The position numbers and the translations under genes were made by a program. From Taeniopygia guttata (taxonomy: Eukaryota > Chordata > Aves > Passeriformes > Estrildidae), in assembly GCF_048771995.1 (NCBI RefSeq), contig NC_133032.1, forward strand, positions 27,243,501 to 27,307,500: a stretch of DNA of 64,000 nucleotides, written 5' to 3'. The number at the start of each line of letters is the position of its first letter. The stretch's first letter is position 1. A model generated the notes under the pieces. That model worked only from the letters and a program-made list of their open reading frames with translations, searched no databases and was not told where the DNA came from. Below are positions 1 through 13,933 of the stretch, piece by piece.

Positions 1-3000
1 CTTCATAAATGTAATGTCTACTGAAGTTTCCAGTATTTTTACTTACATTATGCAAAAAATCCAACAAGGAGCTAAAGAAATTACCTTTTAGTGTGGTTGT
101 GTCTTAAGAACGTGGATCTTGACCACCAGCCAGCAATGTGAGAATGTTGTTCAAAACATGCTTTGTAAGAAAAGCCAGTTGGGGGAAATGGCCTTGCTTC
201 TCTGCTCTCTGTTTCTGGCATAGAATGTGTGTTTTATAACCTTGGGGAGCTTGTGGAAATAAATAACATACTGGTCCAATGAAAGAGAACATTTCCTGAA
301 GCTGTGCTGCAGCTCTCCAGAACTATATCACTGTGGCCGCCTTCTTCCTTGGCTTGGGAACTGTGGGGGTCAAAGTGACTTCACTCCTTGGCCATCAAAT
401 GGGTGTTTCTAATCAAGCATGCTGAAGGCAGTGGAGGGGCTCACCCTCTCTGCACAGCAGCAGAGTTGAGTTACCTTGCTTTGGGCTTAGGTTCATTTAC
501 ATCACATTTTGTCTATGAATAAAATTGCTTAATAATTACTTCAATTTGCCTATTTCACACTGTTTGAAAGCCTGTAGTGCAGTTCTTACTTTCAAGTCCT
601 GTTCATGCACTGTAGGTCTGTTCTGTACTTTCACAGCAGCAGATAATGCTTGAAGGGTTAACTTCTTAATTCTTTATTCCCCAGAGGCTATAATTTCTAT
701 TTATCCTCTTATCAATGGTTATTTTCTTTGATTTTCTCTGATTTATTTTGTTTTATAAAACTTTATATTTTATTAATAGATAGGATAACTTGTTCTATAG
801 CTTGTTAAATAACTGTATCTTGCAGAAGTTAATCTTAATTAGGCCTTGTATTCAAGAGTCCTAAATTGATACAGAGCTTCTGAAAGCCCCTGCATTATCC
901 CTGGAAGCATGGAATGCTTAAAAAGCTCATTTTGAAAATAAGAAACATCAAGAAATGAAAATGGATTCTAATTAAATTATTCAATTAATTTGTTAATTCT
1001 TAAAATAGACTGCTGTACACCTGGTTGTATTTTTTTTTTTTAGTTACAGTATTTCTTTTCGCTAAGATTGTCTGCAGAGATGCGTATTTTCTGGAAATTT
1101 ACTCTGTGTATAACCTGATTTACCTCCAGATGAAGAACCTTTATGGCTATATTTGTTCAGAAACCTGAACAAATAAACAAAGAAAAAACTAGTAAAAAAT
1201 TAGTGACTGTGCAGGAAGAGGTTGAGCATTTAGCAAGCAGGAAGACTTATTCCTTGATCCCTTCTTCTTATGTTTCAGTAGTGAGTTGGAAGCAGTATGA
1301 ATTCAAGCAATCATTGACCTTTTTTTTGTAGCAAATAGGTTGAAATCTTAGTTCTTTTTATCCTAAGAAAATAAATTATGCCATACATATGCGCAAACAT
1401 TTTGGGGCAGGTTTTCTGCTTTTAATCCAGCAGCTGTGGATGAGCAGAGCACCTCATACAAAATATAAAAGATTCCTTCATTCAGGTATTTATTTCATCT
1501 CCTTTAGATCTGAAACTATGGGTAGGAACAGTTAGAAAAGGGTTGTTCTACCAAGATGTTTTTCTCTAATTGGAATAATAAAGCCTTTGTCAGCAACCAG
1601 ATGTGCAGACAAATTGAGCAGTGACCTGTGGATTGTTCCTGCAAGACAAAAAGGAGTTGTATCTCCATTAGTTGCACCATTCATTTAGAATTTTTTTCTG
1701 TTGTGTTGGATTTAAATTGCCATTTTTGAAGATAGGTTTGACTAAAAATATGCTGGAAAACTCTTCTTTTATTCAGTACAGTAGGATTTACTACTGTTAG
1801 ATTAATAAAATATTTTCTTTTTTTAATGTGATTTGGGTGATTGAACAGACCTAGTGGATGTTCCACATGTGGGAGCTTTGTGTGGGCTTTAAAGAGCCAT
1901 GAATTCTAATTTGGCATCATCTTTTAATTAGTCATGACGTGTGCTTCATGATTTCCTGTGGCAGATTCCAAAACTGAAGTCTTTATAATCGGAAGCATTT
2001 GTTCAGATAGGAAACTGCTCTGTGTAGAATCTCCGAATTCTTTACTATGGGGCCTGATAAGATACCCAGTTTTCAGGTTCTGGTTTTGAAGGCCTTAAAG
2101 TTATACCAATAACAATAAGTAAAGCATAGTTTCTTATCAGGTTGTGTTGTTTGTCATGGCACCAAAAAATATTGTGTTCTAAATCCTGGCTAGAGCTTCT
2201 GCGTACTTTAGGCTTTGAGATTAATAGGAACCCCCTGTGCACAGAGAAGTTGAACCCCACAGGTTTCTGTATGGTCCAGCTAACTGAAACACCTCTGCAA
2301 TTTAATTAATGTGTAATTCCAAGAAGGTATAGAATAAACAAGTGAAAAAATGGAAATTGATGCGCATGTTGATACAAAACTGTAATGCTTCGTGTCCTGG
2401 TCATGCAGTGACACAGCTGAACCCTTGGGAATGCTTCCTCCCCCTCTAGTGGTTAAACTGCTTTTCTGAGCAGTGGACTTCCGAAATCTGCCGGAGCCAA
2501 ACACTTGCAGATGTGCCAGAGGATGCTGGAGTATCTCCAACTGTGAGGTGGTAATTATTCAGCTTTCCACTTTATTTCAAGTCTGCTTATTTTGGAGGAG
2601 AAGAGCTGTTCTCACAAGTAGCCACTGTAATACCAGAGAATTAGTGTGGTTCTTTACTGTACCAAAACATACTCAGTGGAGGATTGACTTTTTTCTCCAC
2701 TGCCATTGCTTGCTACCCACATACAGAAAATATTTTCTGTATCACCTATAAATGGGAAAAACAGTTGTCAGTTGGTATTTTAGGTTTTTTATTTGTTGAG
2801 GGGTATTTTTGTGGGGTTTTTTTGTTTGTTTGAATCCTTATGTTTCAGAAAATTCAAGCATGTGAACAAAACAATCTTCATGTATCATACAGTGGGTAAA
2901 CAAATCACCAATCCTATTTTCATCCAGTAACATATTGTACTGTTTGACCTTGGATGTGTAGAGTGTATTTGGGCTGTTGAAGCTGCACTGAGCAGGCTGT

Positions 3001-6000
3001 CTGCTCCCAAGGGGTTTTGATAGAAAAAGTAAATGGGTTCTTTGCAGACACATCACAGGCATTGGCATAAAACATACAGGTCCATCTGTGAGCTGGAGGA
3101 GAGCTCCAGGCTGGATGTGCTCTGCACAGCCCTGCTGGTTATTGCAGAGCTGAAGGTACTTCCTTGGATTTCACAGGCATGGGAATAGCTGGACACGAAG
3201 AAGGAAGAAATGCCATCTTCCCACTTTAATAGCAGTAAAAACAACACCTAAGTCACAAATGATCCTGAGAAATCAAATCAGTAGCAAGTAATCAAATGGA
3301 ATATTGTTAAGTTTAACTCTTTTCACAGAAGAGCAGTAACAGGTCACCAGGAAACTCTTTTCATGTTTGGTGTTTTGAGCCTCGATGTGTCCTATAGCCA
3401 TGCCGGGTCTTGACAATAGATCACTTAATTGGTTAATCAGCACTCCTTAATTTCATAAGCAGAAAGAACTGGTAGCTCATTTTTCACACAGCTATTTGGG
3501 TTAAAAATTTTCTGCTGTCTCTTGTGAGAAAAGTATTGGCAGTTGAGAATATTCTGGTCAGAAAAATGAGTATTCCCTTTAAAAATCAAAGGACCTTCTT
3601 TTAATGATGTAAATCTTCTATGTTTTGCAAAAAGCACTTTAGTTTTAGAAAAAAAGCTCTTTACTTAGGGAAAGACCTATTTTATCATAATTTTTTTTCC
3701 CCAGAAATACTTACAAAACCGCTACAGGGATTCGTCTTTAAGTCTCTTGCTTTGGGCAATTAAAACTTCTTTCTCTTCTTTTCTTTCCTTCTGCTTTCCA
3801 GCTGGCCTGTCCACCTGCTTACAGTTTGTATCCAGAAAGCAAAGTTCAGAACCCATAAGATCTTCCTGTTTTAAAAGGAATAAAACTGTGATAATGTCTG
3901 TGTTCTTCATTTATTTGTAAAACATTGATACAATATGGAAAAAAAAGCAAACTAAAGCATAAAACCCAACCAAAAAAGCCCAAATTTGTATCCTGATTGA
4001 TGGCACTAATTTGACCAATGGTCATTGTGTAAGAAAGAAAATTGCATATTAAATTCCAAGCTGCCCATGTTGAAAATGGTTAATTTTTATAGTATATGTT
4101 CTTGTGAATAATTTAATTTTTTTCTTGTGAGCAACTGGTAATTCTGAAAAACACTGAGCTTTGCTTTACTTATTATGCTTGACCCCATCTTCTGCACTAC
4201 AGTAAAAAAAATGAAGAAACATCATGAAATTTAAAAATACTTTTCCTGTACCCATATCACTTTGTATTCTGTGGAACAAGTCCTGAAAAACTTCATTTTC
4301 TCCTTGCATTTTGGTGTATGAACAATTCCACCCCCATATTGGTCCATAATCTGTTCAAGTCTCTCTTGCTTACAAAGCTTCCACACTTCTATTTTTGTCA
4401 GTTCAGTAGTAAGGAAACAAAAGTAAGAGAGAAGTTTGCCATTTGTCACACTTCTGAAATTATTTAACCTCAAAATTTGGCATCCTCTGTCCTGACCAAG
4501 TAGGAAATATTCTGTGTGCTGTTACAGCTCATTGTAAAATAAAACTGGAAGGAACATCTGAACAAGCAGAGCCTTCTGAAAGGAAGCTGGTAATCATAAT
4601 CTGTCTTTCTGCATCTATAGCTCTTCTCTTAGTTTTCATTCCTGGCTGGAATCTATGCCAATGTATTCCAGAACTGCAGGGTGGGAAGGGAAGGATGGAC
4701 CCATCTATTGTAGCTGTCCCTCAGAATATTTAAAATTGGAAATATTTGAATCCATCTATTAGTTACATGCTTTATTTTGCATCTATCATCAAAGTAAGTT
4801 GTTGCTTCAATTTTTTTGTTGTTATTATTATTACAAAGCATTTAAAAGAAAAAATTTGGTCAAATTATATGTAAATGTTGATAAGATGGAAAGCCCCCAT
4901 GAACAGGTCTCTTATATCTATATAACAGCTATTTCTCCAACAAAAAACAAACTTTTAAATATAGAATTTGAGGAATGAAATCTGTTGGGGGGAATATTTA
5001 AACATCTTTAATTTAATATGGCCCAACACAGCACTCCAACCATAAAGAAATCTGTGTTCAGCGTGTATTTAGCTGTTGAGAAGAAATTGTTTCTGTTTGA
5101 TTTACTGCAAGTAGCTTGTATTAAAAGCTTCTTTGAAACATAAGTGCCAGTAACTGTAAGTTGTTTTTGTGAGGGTTATTCTGTCAAAGAAATATATGTG
5201 TCTGCTAGAAAAATTATCTGTGCATTAGAGCAGGGTGTGTGTATTACAGCATCTTAGCTCTGGGCAAGTTTTCTTACCCTGTGGTGTAAGTAAGCAAAAT
5301 ATATTATCCCAGCTATCTCCCAGGCTGGAAAGAAATCAAATAAACTGACAGGCTTCTGCCAGAATCTAGTAGAGATTTGTATAGTGCTAGAAATAGATTC
5401 CAAAGGTTCAAAGAAAAATATTGAGTAATTCTTAATCTTCTTTTACCAACAGCACACAAGCTTTATGAAAAAGCCTCCTTCACTGCCTGTTTTTTTATTA
5501 AAACAGGCTAATTCAGGAAAGGTGATGGGAATATTACAGCGAGATATTCTTGCCAGTTAAAAATTTGCCACTCAGCAAACTAGGATTTTACCATAACTGT
5601 TTGGATTTCCCATAAAACCCACACAGTTTTCCATATGTTGTGAATACATCTTTTCTAAGCATTCTGAACAGTCCTGTTAAACTCTGCTTTATTATGTACT
5701 TAGCACCCAGGAAACACCTTTAAATACTGGGTTTCTTTCTAGTGAGCAAAGCAGGATTATTGCATTGCTCTCAGTCTTCTACAGACTTCTCAGCTTCTTT
5801 TCTGGCTTGTCCTCTGGTAACCCTGAGTAAATCTTGCACGTGACCCATTATTAACTCATTTCTGCTAGAGAATTGCTGTGGATACTTTAAATACCTTCAT
5901 TCATCCAGTTACTGAGCAGGCCAACATGTCTGAACTTGCTGCATGGATGCAGCATCAGGAAATCTCTCTGCAGCAACCTGTTGTGTTCTTCTCCTTTCAA

Positions 6001-9000
6001 AAGCACTGCCTCATTCCAAAGTTATCACTTGCACATGTAGAGTTGGGCACATGCTTGAGAGACTTTGGCTGCTCAGCATTCCGGATGTTTACTCTTTGTT
6101 TTGAAGCCATCGAGCCAAAATGGAAAACTCCTGTGGAAGGCATTATGTTCCATTTTCTGTCTCCTGAGAGAGGTGATCTTGCCAAGGATCTGTTTTGCTT
6201 TGTTATTGTTTGGTGTGTTTGCCATGAAACAGTTGCATAGAAGAGATGTTTTGAATCCAGCATCTTCCTGCAGTAATTTTGCTTCTGAAAAAAGGAGCAA
6301 ATGATTTTACCACTGACTGATTTGATGGATATCAGTCATTTAAGGTGGCTCTGCCTAATGAGTTGGAAAGGTCTTTCCCACTTGAAGCAGCCTGACAGGA
6401 CCTGTGTCACACTTTTATCATGTCATGAGTTTCAATAGCACAGTGTGCAGTGTATTCCATGTTTGGCACAGTCTTCTCTTGATTGATTAATTTGGGACTT
6501 CAAACAAGATTTTTTCATTCATTTCTAATCCAGTACTTGTCCCTTTTTTGAAATGCAGTCTATTGTTTAGTCATCTTCCATGTGTCTAATCTCATTATTT
6601 CTTATTTTCTATTACCAGAAAAGTAATATTAAAAGAATAAAAATATTTTGCTCACTGTTAGATGACATAAGCTTTGCTGAAGATGGATCAGTGTGCTCTG
6701 TCCTCTGTGAAACACAAATTGTTTCCATTTTCTTGGAGGGCAGGAACTTGGTAAAGGGCAGACAATTGTTCTGGGAGTTGTAAGAAATGGGTTTGCAAAG
6801 AATTTTTAAAGTTTGATAGAAAGTTTATGCAGTTTTGAATATTTTTATTTAACTATTGAGGTAGGGTGTGTTGATTTAGGAAGTAAATAATTTATGCTAT
6901 TATTTAGTAATAGCAGTATTGTGTGGCAAAAGCTAATAGGCTAAAAAACATTTATAAAGAAATGTTAGCTTCTGATAGAATGGCACTGAATTTTACATCT
7001 CTTGTGCCTCACTATTCATCAAGACTGATAATGGAGTAAAATCATTTAAAATACCTCTCAGTTGCCCTCTCTGTATAAAAACTAAGAAAACCAAGAGAAA
7101 AAAATAGCTGTTCCCTGGTGAGCATGTGCTCTGCAGTTGCTGCCACAGGAAGTGGCTGGGTTTAGCTGTCTAATGACTTCTTCTGAACACACTGGAAGTG
7201 TTTGTTTTGCTTAGAGATGCTGTCTTAGATACTGGATAGCAACTGATAAGAGACAAAGTTTAGGTGGTGTTTCCCAAAGGATTTTGCTGTCTCTGATTCC
7301 TGGAGAAGCCTTTTCCTCTCCAAATGGAAGACTGCAAGTCAGTGGTCTGGAGGTGCAGCAGCCAGCCCCAGGAAGTGCAGGTCTTTATCACAGTAGTTGT
7401 TGGTAATGCTTTATTTTGGATTTTGGCAGATTGGAAAACAGGCTTCCTGCTTGTGTGGCTGGATTGCCTTCCTGTGTCTGGAGCATGAGCAGCCAGGAGG
7501 TGATGGAGCAGAAATGCCAAGTGGGCAGAGGTGCTGGGGGGCACTCCTGGCACAGGGTACCCACGGTGGGGCTGGGGGGAGCAGAAGGCAGCAGGTCTGG
7601 CCCTGTGGCACCTGGGGCTGGGTCCAGCTCTGTCTGCCAGGAAATGCCTCCCAGGGGCTGCTCAGGCTCCCCAGAGCTGGCAGCACATGGTGGTGTCCTC
7701 AGCTGCCACCTCCTTCACTTCCTCAAACCCTTAAAATACTTTCCTGTCAGTGTGCTGTGGGACTCCTGCTGCTGCTCCTTATGGCACAGCTTGTGCATCT
7801 CCTGCACCTGATTTATTCAGCAGCCACACCACAGAGGAAGGCTCAGCCTGGGGGAAACTGGCATAGTGCAAAACCCAAAATGACGCAGAAGGTGGCCTGG
7901 GTGCAGTCTGGAGGAGCAACTGTAACTAGAGCCTCTCCGTTGCATCCTCTATTCTATTCATCCTGTGCCAAGATAAATTACAGGCATGTTCACAGCTTTC
8001 TGAGAAATCAGTAGAAAGCCCAATGAATGGGAAGTTCTGCTTGTTTTGTGGTTTTCTACCTAAAAGCATACTCCATTTAATTTCAATTTGTTTCATTTAA
8101 CCAGGTGTTAGAAACAGCTGAATATTACTGTCAGAATATACTTCTAATTGATGGTTTTGGTGCTGCTAGAATGCATTTCAAGGGGGGGTGGAAAAACCCA
8201 TGTAAGCCTCTGACAATGTAAGCTGCTTATATGCATGCCTAAATTAGTCAATTTTCAACATTCTGAGCATGTAGAGTTGTGTTTCTTGCACTTATTAGTC
8301 TTGTCTCAGTTTTGTTAAAGCAAGGGATAGGTATTTTAGATATTGCAATAGTCAATCATTTAAATTTACAGCTTATGTGTACCTACCAGAAACTATTTTT
8401 GGATGATTAAAGAAATGCTGTATCAATTTCATATGTGCATATGTATTCATAAATAAGTATATTATTCTGGTATGGTGTGTGTATGTAGATAAGTAATGGT
8501 AGAAATATGTATACTGTGCATATATAAAAAGTCATTCAGAAATAAATCTCTTACCAGAGCAGTGAAAATAAAAATGGGCACACTTAAATTAAAAAGGAAA
8601 GAGTTTTAAAAGTTTAATGGAATACTTTCCCCTGAAAGCAGAAATTTTCCTCAAGCCTGAATACTTATAAATATTTAACTTATGACAAAGCTCACACTGA
8701 CTGCAGCCTGAGCAGGAATGCAGACCAATAATAATAATGAAGGAATAAACACAAGTGTAGTTGCTGGTTGTTTGCACATAAAACACCAAAGCTCTCAGTG
8801 CTGCAACAGTGACATCCAGTGACTAAGGCAGCCAGCCCTGGGCTCAGGCTGCATTTGGAATGAGCACTAAAGGACATGAATGGAAAGGGGCCTTTTTTTT
8901 GCGAAGATTTTTAGTGTGATGCTGGACTCATTAAGAGGATAATTTGAAATGCCATGGGAGAATGAATAGGATGATAAATAGGTAATCTTGAAAAATGATG

Positions 9001-12000
9001 TATTGAATTAATCCATATCTGTTTCAGAAATAACCATTTTCTGACCCAAGTAAGGAATATATTATTTTAAAACAAGTGCTTTGTCCAGTGAGGCAATTTG
9101 TTCCATGAGCCTACACACCCCCCCTTTTATATTATTTAACAAAACAAACTTCAGTGGGCAATACCTCTACTCTATTTTGCTGCAGATATGATCTACCTCA
9201 GATCTAAATGCAGCTGTATGATGGAATGTTCTTTCAATTATTCAAATTAATTTTATAAAAAAAAAATAAGAGACTTGCCTTTTGTAGGGAAGGTAATAAA
9301 ATACTTACTGCCCTTTACATAAGATATTAATTTCTCTGTTTTGGTTGAAGACATCGTGAGGTTTAATGAAATTCACACTTGATAAAGCTGCTGGCTCTAA
9401 AAATGAGTGGCATTTGATTCTGACCTGAGCACTTACTTCCTTAGTTATCCAATTTTTTTTAATTGGATATGAGTCTTGAAATCTCCACGTTATTCCAAAT
9501 GTCACACGATATCTGCTGTATTTTGATTCCTGTAATTGAAGTACAGAAGTAGCTTATCTCTGGGCTTTTAAAAAAGATAGTAATGGGAAGTAATTTTTTA
9601 CAACTTCAGCTTCAAAGCATGCTCCAAGTTGTCTGTGTTTTATTCTTAAGAAATTGATGAGTTTAAAAAAAAAGTATATGAGCTATGTGAGATCATAAGC
9701 AAAAAGAAATGCACAAAAAATTAATTGAAATAATTACAAGGGAAACAACTGCCCAGATGGAAACAAGAAATGTCAAACTTTGTAACATCTGTCCTCTGGC
9801 AAGAGGCAGTAGTTTGAGTGAGATCCAGGAAAATAAGAAAAATTAAATCCTTAGGGTTGCATTGGTTCTCCCTGCTTGTTCTAAACAATATTCATATTAA
9901 TAAATATGCTGGGTGTTTAACCCCTGCTTCATCTGGTATCAACACAGGGAATGTTATGTGCTGGTGATATGCTAATACTGGGTTTCTATAGGGTACAAGA
10001 TGACAAAGTGTTCTGCCTAAGAAAAGGAGAGTCTTTTGGGGTTTTATTTTTTTCAAGCCCTGGATTTGATGGAGGGAAAATTTTAAAAGCTCAGCTTCTT
10101 TTAGGAAAAAGAACAACAGCATCAGGTGACTGCAGAACTTCTGTACTTGTGCTGGGCAAAGCAGAAATTTAATTTCAAGAGAGCCGATCGCTCACCATAA
10201 GACATCTATGCTTAGAAATCAGAAAGGCAGATGCTGAATGCATTCCTTGCTGTTGCTCAAACAGGCTGGCTAGCTCAGCTTGGGAAGATTTTCAACTAGT
10301 AATAAGTTGATCTGATAATCACTTTCCTCTCATCCATCACTCAGTTCCTTGCCTCTTCTCACCCCTGAAGAAAACTACACTTTGTTGGAGGGAGACACCT
10401 CTCAGCTCTGAAATTAGTAAAGGTCTAAGCAGTGGGAAAATCAAGTGGCATCGCTAGAGGGCAACAAGACATCACAGACTCTGTTGTTAAAAGTCGAGCG
10501 ATGTCACACCCTCACCGAGGAACAGCTGCTTGAGGAACAGCTTATGTAAGCCTTTGTGTTTTCCCAGCTGTGTGACATAGTGAATCTTGCTTCACAAACA
10601 ATAACGCTTAAAATATTAATTTTATTATATATGCGCGAACAAAACTTAAAATTTTGCATTGCTTTATCACAATCCTGGTACAGTAAAACAATTACAAGAT
10701 TGGATATTTGATCATCATTTTAATTCCTGCATATATACAAATTACATATATGTGTATATGTATGTTATATATATAACAGCATATACTTAGGGCTATGGTG
10801 AGGTATAACATAGTCTCCTAAACACCCATGCACTATATACAAATAAAAATGTACAGGTTAGGAAAATTTGAATTTGCAGTTCACTGTCCTTCCTTTCCTC
10901 CCTTTCAGTCAGCATGAGCACCAGCCCAAACTGGTGACAGACACTGCAGGGGACAGTGACCCTGCCCCAGTCCTCTGCAGCTCTTAGGGTAGTTATTGGC
11001 TCCTAGCTTCCATTTCCTGATGTCCTGCTGGCACTAACAGTGTTGTCAGTGTAAAACCAGCTTGCCACACTGTGGTAGAAGTGCAGACTGTGTAGTACAG
11101 GGACTACATGGTGGAGAAAAGGGTGGAGATCCTGGCCTGAAGGCACTGCTGGGTCTCAAGGAAGAGTCAGGTGTTTTTAATCTGTGTTGTAAGCATTTTG
11201 CAGATCTCAAGACTTTTACCATTAGTATTTTTATCCTTGCCTACCTTGTGCAGGCCAGCAGTGAAGACAGAGTTCCAGGCTAGGGGTTTCCTGGGGTTTG
11301 CACATTGTCTCCTGTTTTGGCTCTTGGAAAAAGTGAGGCTGTCACCAGAAGCAGCTTCATTGTGAGAGCTCCCAGCTGACATCGTGGAGTAAAGGGATTT
11401 TTTTCTGTGGTCAGAGGGTAGCTGGCAGTGTGCCTTTTTAAGCAGTGTCTGTTTGTTCATCAGGCTTGTAATGATGCTGACCTCTTACATAGACCTTGCT
11501 TTTTTTTAATTCCCAGATCTCCCAGTTTGTTTGGAATAATTCTATGAACTTCCAGAAGACTAAATTCTAATCATCTCAGCTTTGGGTTCTTCAGAGCCAA
11601 GTACTGAATACTGCAAGTATGTACAAACAATCTTTTTTATGGCACCTCAGTTTTAGTATACTGTTGTATGTGTCTGCTAATTGGTACCTCCTCAGGTAGG
11701 GATGTTTTCCACTGTGGACAGACAAGAGTTATCAGCAGGCTTCAGGGCAGGCCAGAGATTAGTGTGATTGTCTAGGCCAGGTCAGAGCTGAATGGAACTC
11801 TCTGATCACACTAAAGGTCAAAATCAATTTTGTTTTCATCTTCAAAGTCTGATTCCAGTTTCAATTGAAGCCTTTTATGTTGTAGTTATAATACAAACTT
11901 AATTAAGAGGACAACTAAATTAATTCCTGGCAATTAAATTAGGAGGACTGCATGTAGGAGCTGGAGAGGCATCAACAGAATAGAAAGCAAAACTGCTTAT

Positions 12001-13500
12001 CTGAAAATTAAATAGCTTTTTTGGAATTTTTCTTTCAAATATGTGTTCCTCAAGCACATGGTGACATTTTTACTATCATCCCATTTTATTATGTATCAAA
12101 GATTTCTTAATCTAACTTTTAATCAAAATAAGGGTTTCACTCTCTTATGTGTTCTTTAAAGTAATTTTCTCTCCCCTTATTTGACAATAAGATGTCAAAT
12201 GTGTTTTAAACTATAGTTTTTCCCTTTTATTTTCTCCTGTCTGTGTGGACTATATCTTTCAGAATTCCTTTGGGTTACCTGAGTAAGGTCTTGTGAGAAA
12301 AAGACAGAGGTGAACACATTGAAACAAACTATAAAAATTATTTTTTGTGGGAGTTCATTAAAAAAAAAAAAACTCATTAAAACAGCAACAACAAAATGCA
12401 CTTGAAATTATGGCCAGGCCCAGTCTCTAAATTTGAAGTAAATTTGCATGGACGTGTAAATTCAGACCATTAGCATCCAGTACAACTAAAACCAAAGCAA
12501 CTTTCTTTGTGAAATGCTTGTAGAGTGGAGCAGGTTTGAAACTATCCACACAGATCCTTGCTGATCAATCTAGGTACATTATCAAAGTGGAGAAGTACAC
12601 ACATTTTTTGAAATCTATAGAGTTTTCTATTGTAAATTTACAGACATTTCTTTAAGTCGTGGTGTAATTTTAGTGCATCTGTGTTGGACTGTCTTTCTTG
12701 TGACCTTCAAATAGATTTATGGATAGCACTGATAGACACTAATTCTTAACACAATGTTTTTCATTTGCTGTGGTGTGACACAAATGACAGACTGCCCATT
12801 TCCTTTTCACTGACCTCTGCAGCTGGCTTGCCTTTTGCTTAATCTGAGCTGGTAATTAGTAACTGCATGGCAAAACCTGGCCCCCAGCATTTGAGCTGTC
12901 CCTTTACTTTGGAAGTGCTTCTAGTCCATTTCAGGACAGTTAATCCATCTGATTATTGACCCAGTTAATAGTAAGTCGACTCAGCTGACTACTGACTTAG
13001 TTCTGAAAGGTCTTACAGACATTTTTACAGTCAGGAACAACAGCCAGGAGATCTAAGGAGCTGCCAGGAGCCCTTCTGTTTGTGTCAGAGATAGTTAATC
13101 CATTAACTGGCCAGGACAAACTGCCAGCCTGTTTCGGGATGGTGATGAACAGCTGAACGTAACCTTCAATAGAAGTGATTTAACTACCCGTTTTTCTTTG
13201 CCTAGAAATAATTACAGTGAGTTACAGCTGCTGACTGTAAGTTATTGTGCTTCAGCTGTTATTTGTCTCTCTTATTGCTCAATTCCTTATCTGGAAAATT
13301 CCAATCCTATGTGTCCAAACGTATTCTGGACATTTGTCTCTACATGCACGAGTTACAAGGTCTCTGAGGGTGCCCACCCCTCTCATCAGCCGTGGTACTC
13401 TTAATGAGGCTGAGCTCGAGTTTCAGCCCGTTCTGGTGTGAAGTTTGAGTAGATGGGATGTTGTAGCTGCAGGCAGAACAGCCTTTGTGAACAGCTCCAG
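1..13500. other. Upstream non-coding stretch, no gene recognised
   Basis: I find no open reading frame here that resembles a known protein or has convincing splice sites around it. The sequence is AT-rich with scattered homopolymer runs and short TA-rich patches (for example 10730-10790). A GC-richer, CpG-poor block at 7.4-7.9 kb carries overlapping open frames in several phases, which is typical of GC-rich non-coding DNA. The stretch may include distal TFPI regulatory sequence or a more distant untranslated first exon; nothing in the sequence decides this. Confidence 0.6.
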
Positions 13501-13559
13501 ACAGCCGGGTGAGCAGCGTGGCTTCCTTTAAAAAGAACAAAACGCTGCAGTCCATCACT

Positions 13560-13933
13560 CCGCATCCCTTAAACTTGCAAGGAGCAACGGGGCATCCTCA
13601 CGGGCTGCATAGAGCCTGCCGGGTTCTGACTAGATGCTCTCACCTCGCTCTGTCAAGGTGCGCTTCATTGAACCCGTGCTGTTCGGAGCAGCTGCCCCGA
13701 GCCCCGGGCAGATGAGAACTTCCAGCAGGAGCATTCCCGGCGCTGCCGGGCTCTCGGACCGCTGCCCAGCCGGAGGAGCCCGTGGGAGCCGCAGCTCCAG
13801 CCCCAGATCAGGTTGCAGCCCTGCCTCGGGAGCTCTACACCACACCCCTCCAGCGTGCATTGGTAGCGCAGGATCGCGTTCAGCCCTGATGCAGGAATTC
13901 CCTCTTGCTTCAAGAGCTGTTTGTAGGAGTTTG
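13560..13933 (+). promoter_or_regulatory. Candidate TFPI promoter / untranslated first exon (weak CpG island)
   Basis: About twenty CpG dinucleotides fall between 13620 and 13890, in a neighbourhood where CpG is otherwise rare. The block ends at 13933 in a strong plus-strand donor context (TTG followed by GTGAGT). It lies 8.4 kb upstream of the first coding exon of TFPI, on the same strand. Mammalian TFPI has untranslated 5' exons separated from the coding exons by large introns, so a promoter plus non-coding exon here would fit. The exact transcription start is not visible; a TTTAAAAA run near 13527 is only a possible TATA-like element. Open frames inside the block resemble no known protein. 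Confidence 0.4.

Noticed and set aside
7397..8014. 205-codon plus-strand open frame with a leucine run, and overlapping frames in other phases
   Set aside because: The block is GC-rich but CpG-poor and open in several frames at once. There is no splice context, no known domain and poor composition for a protein. I treat it as non-coding.
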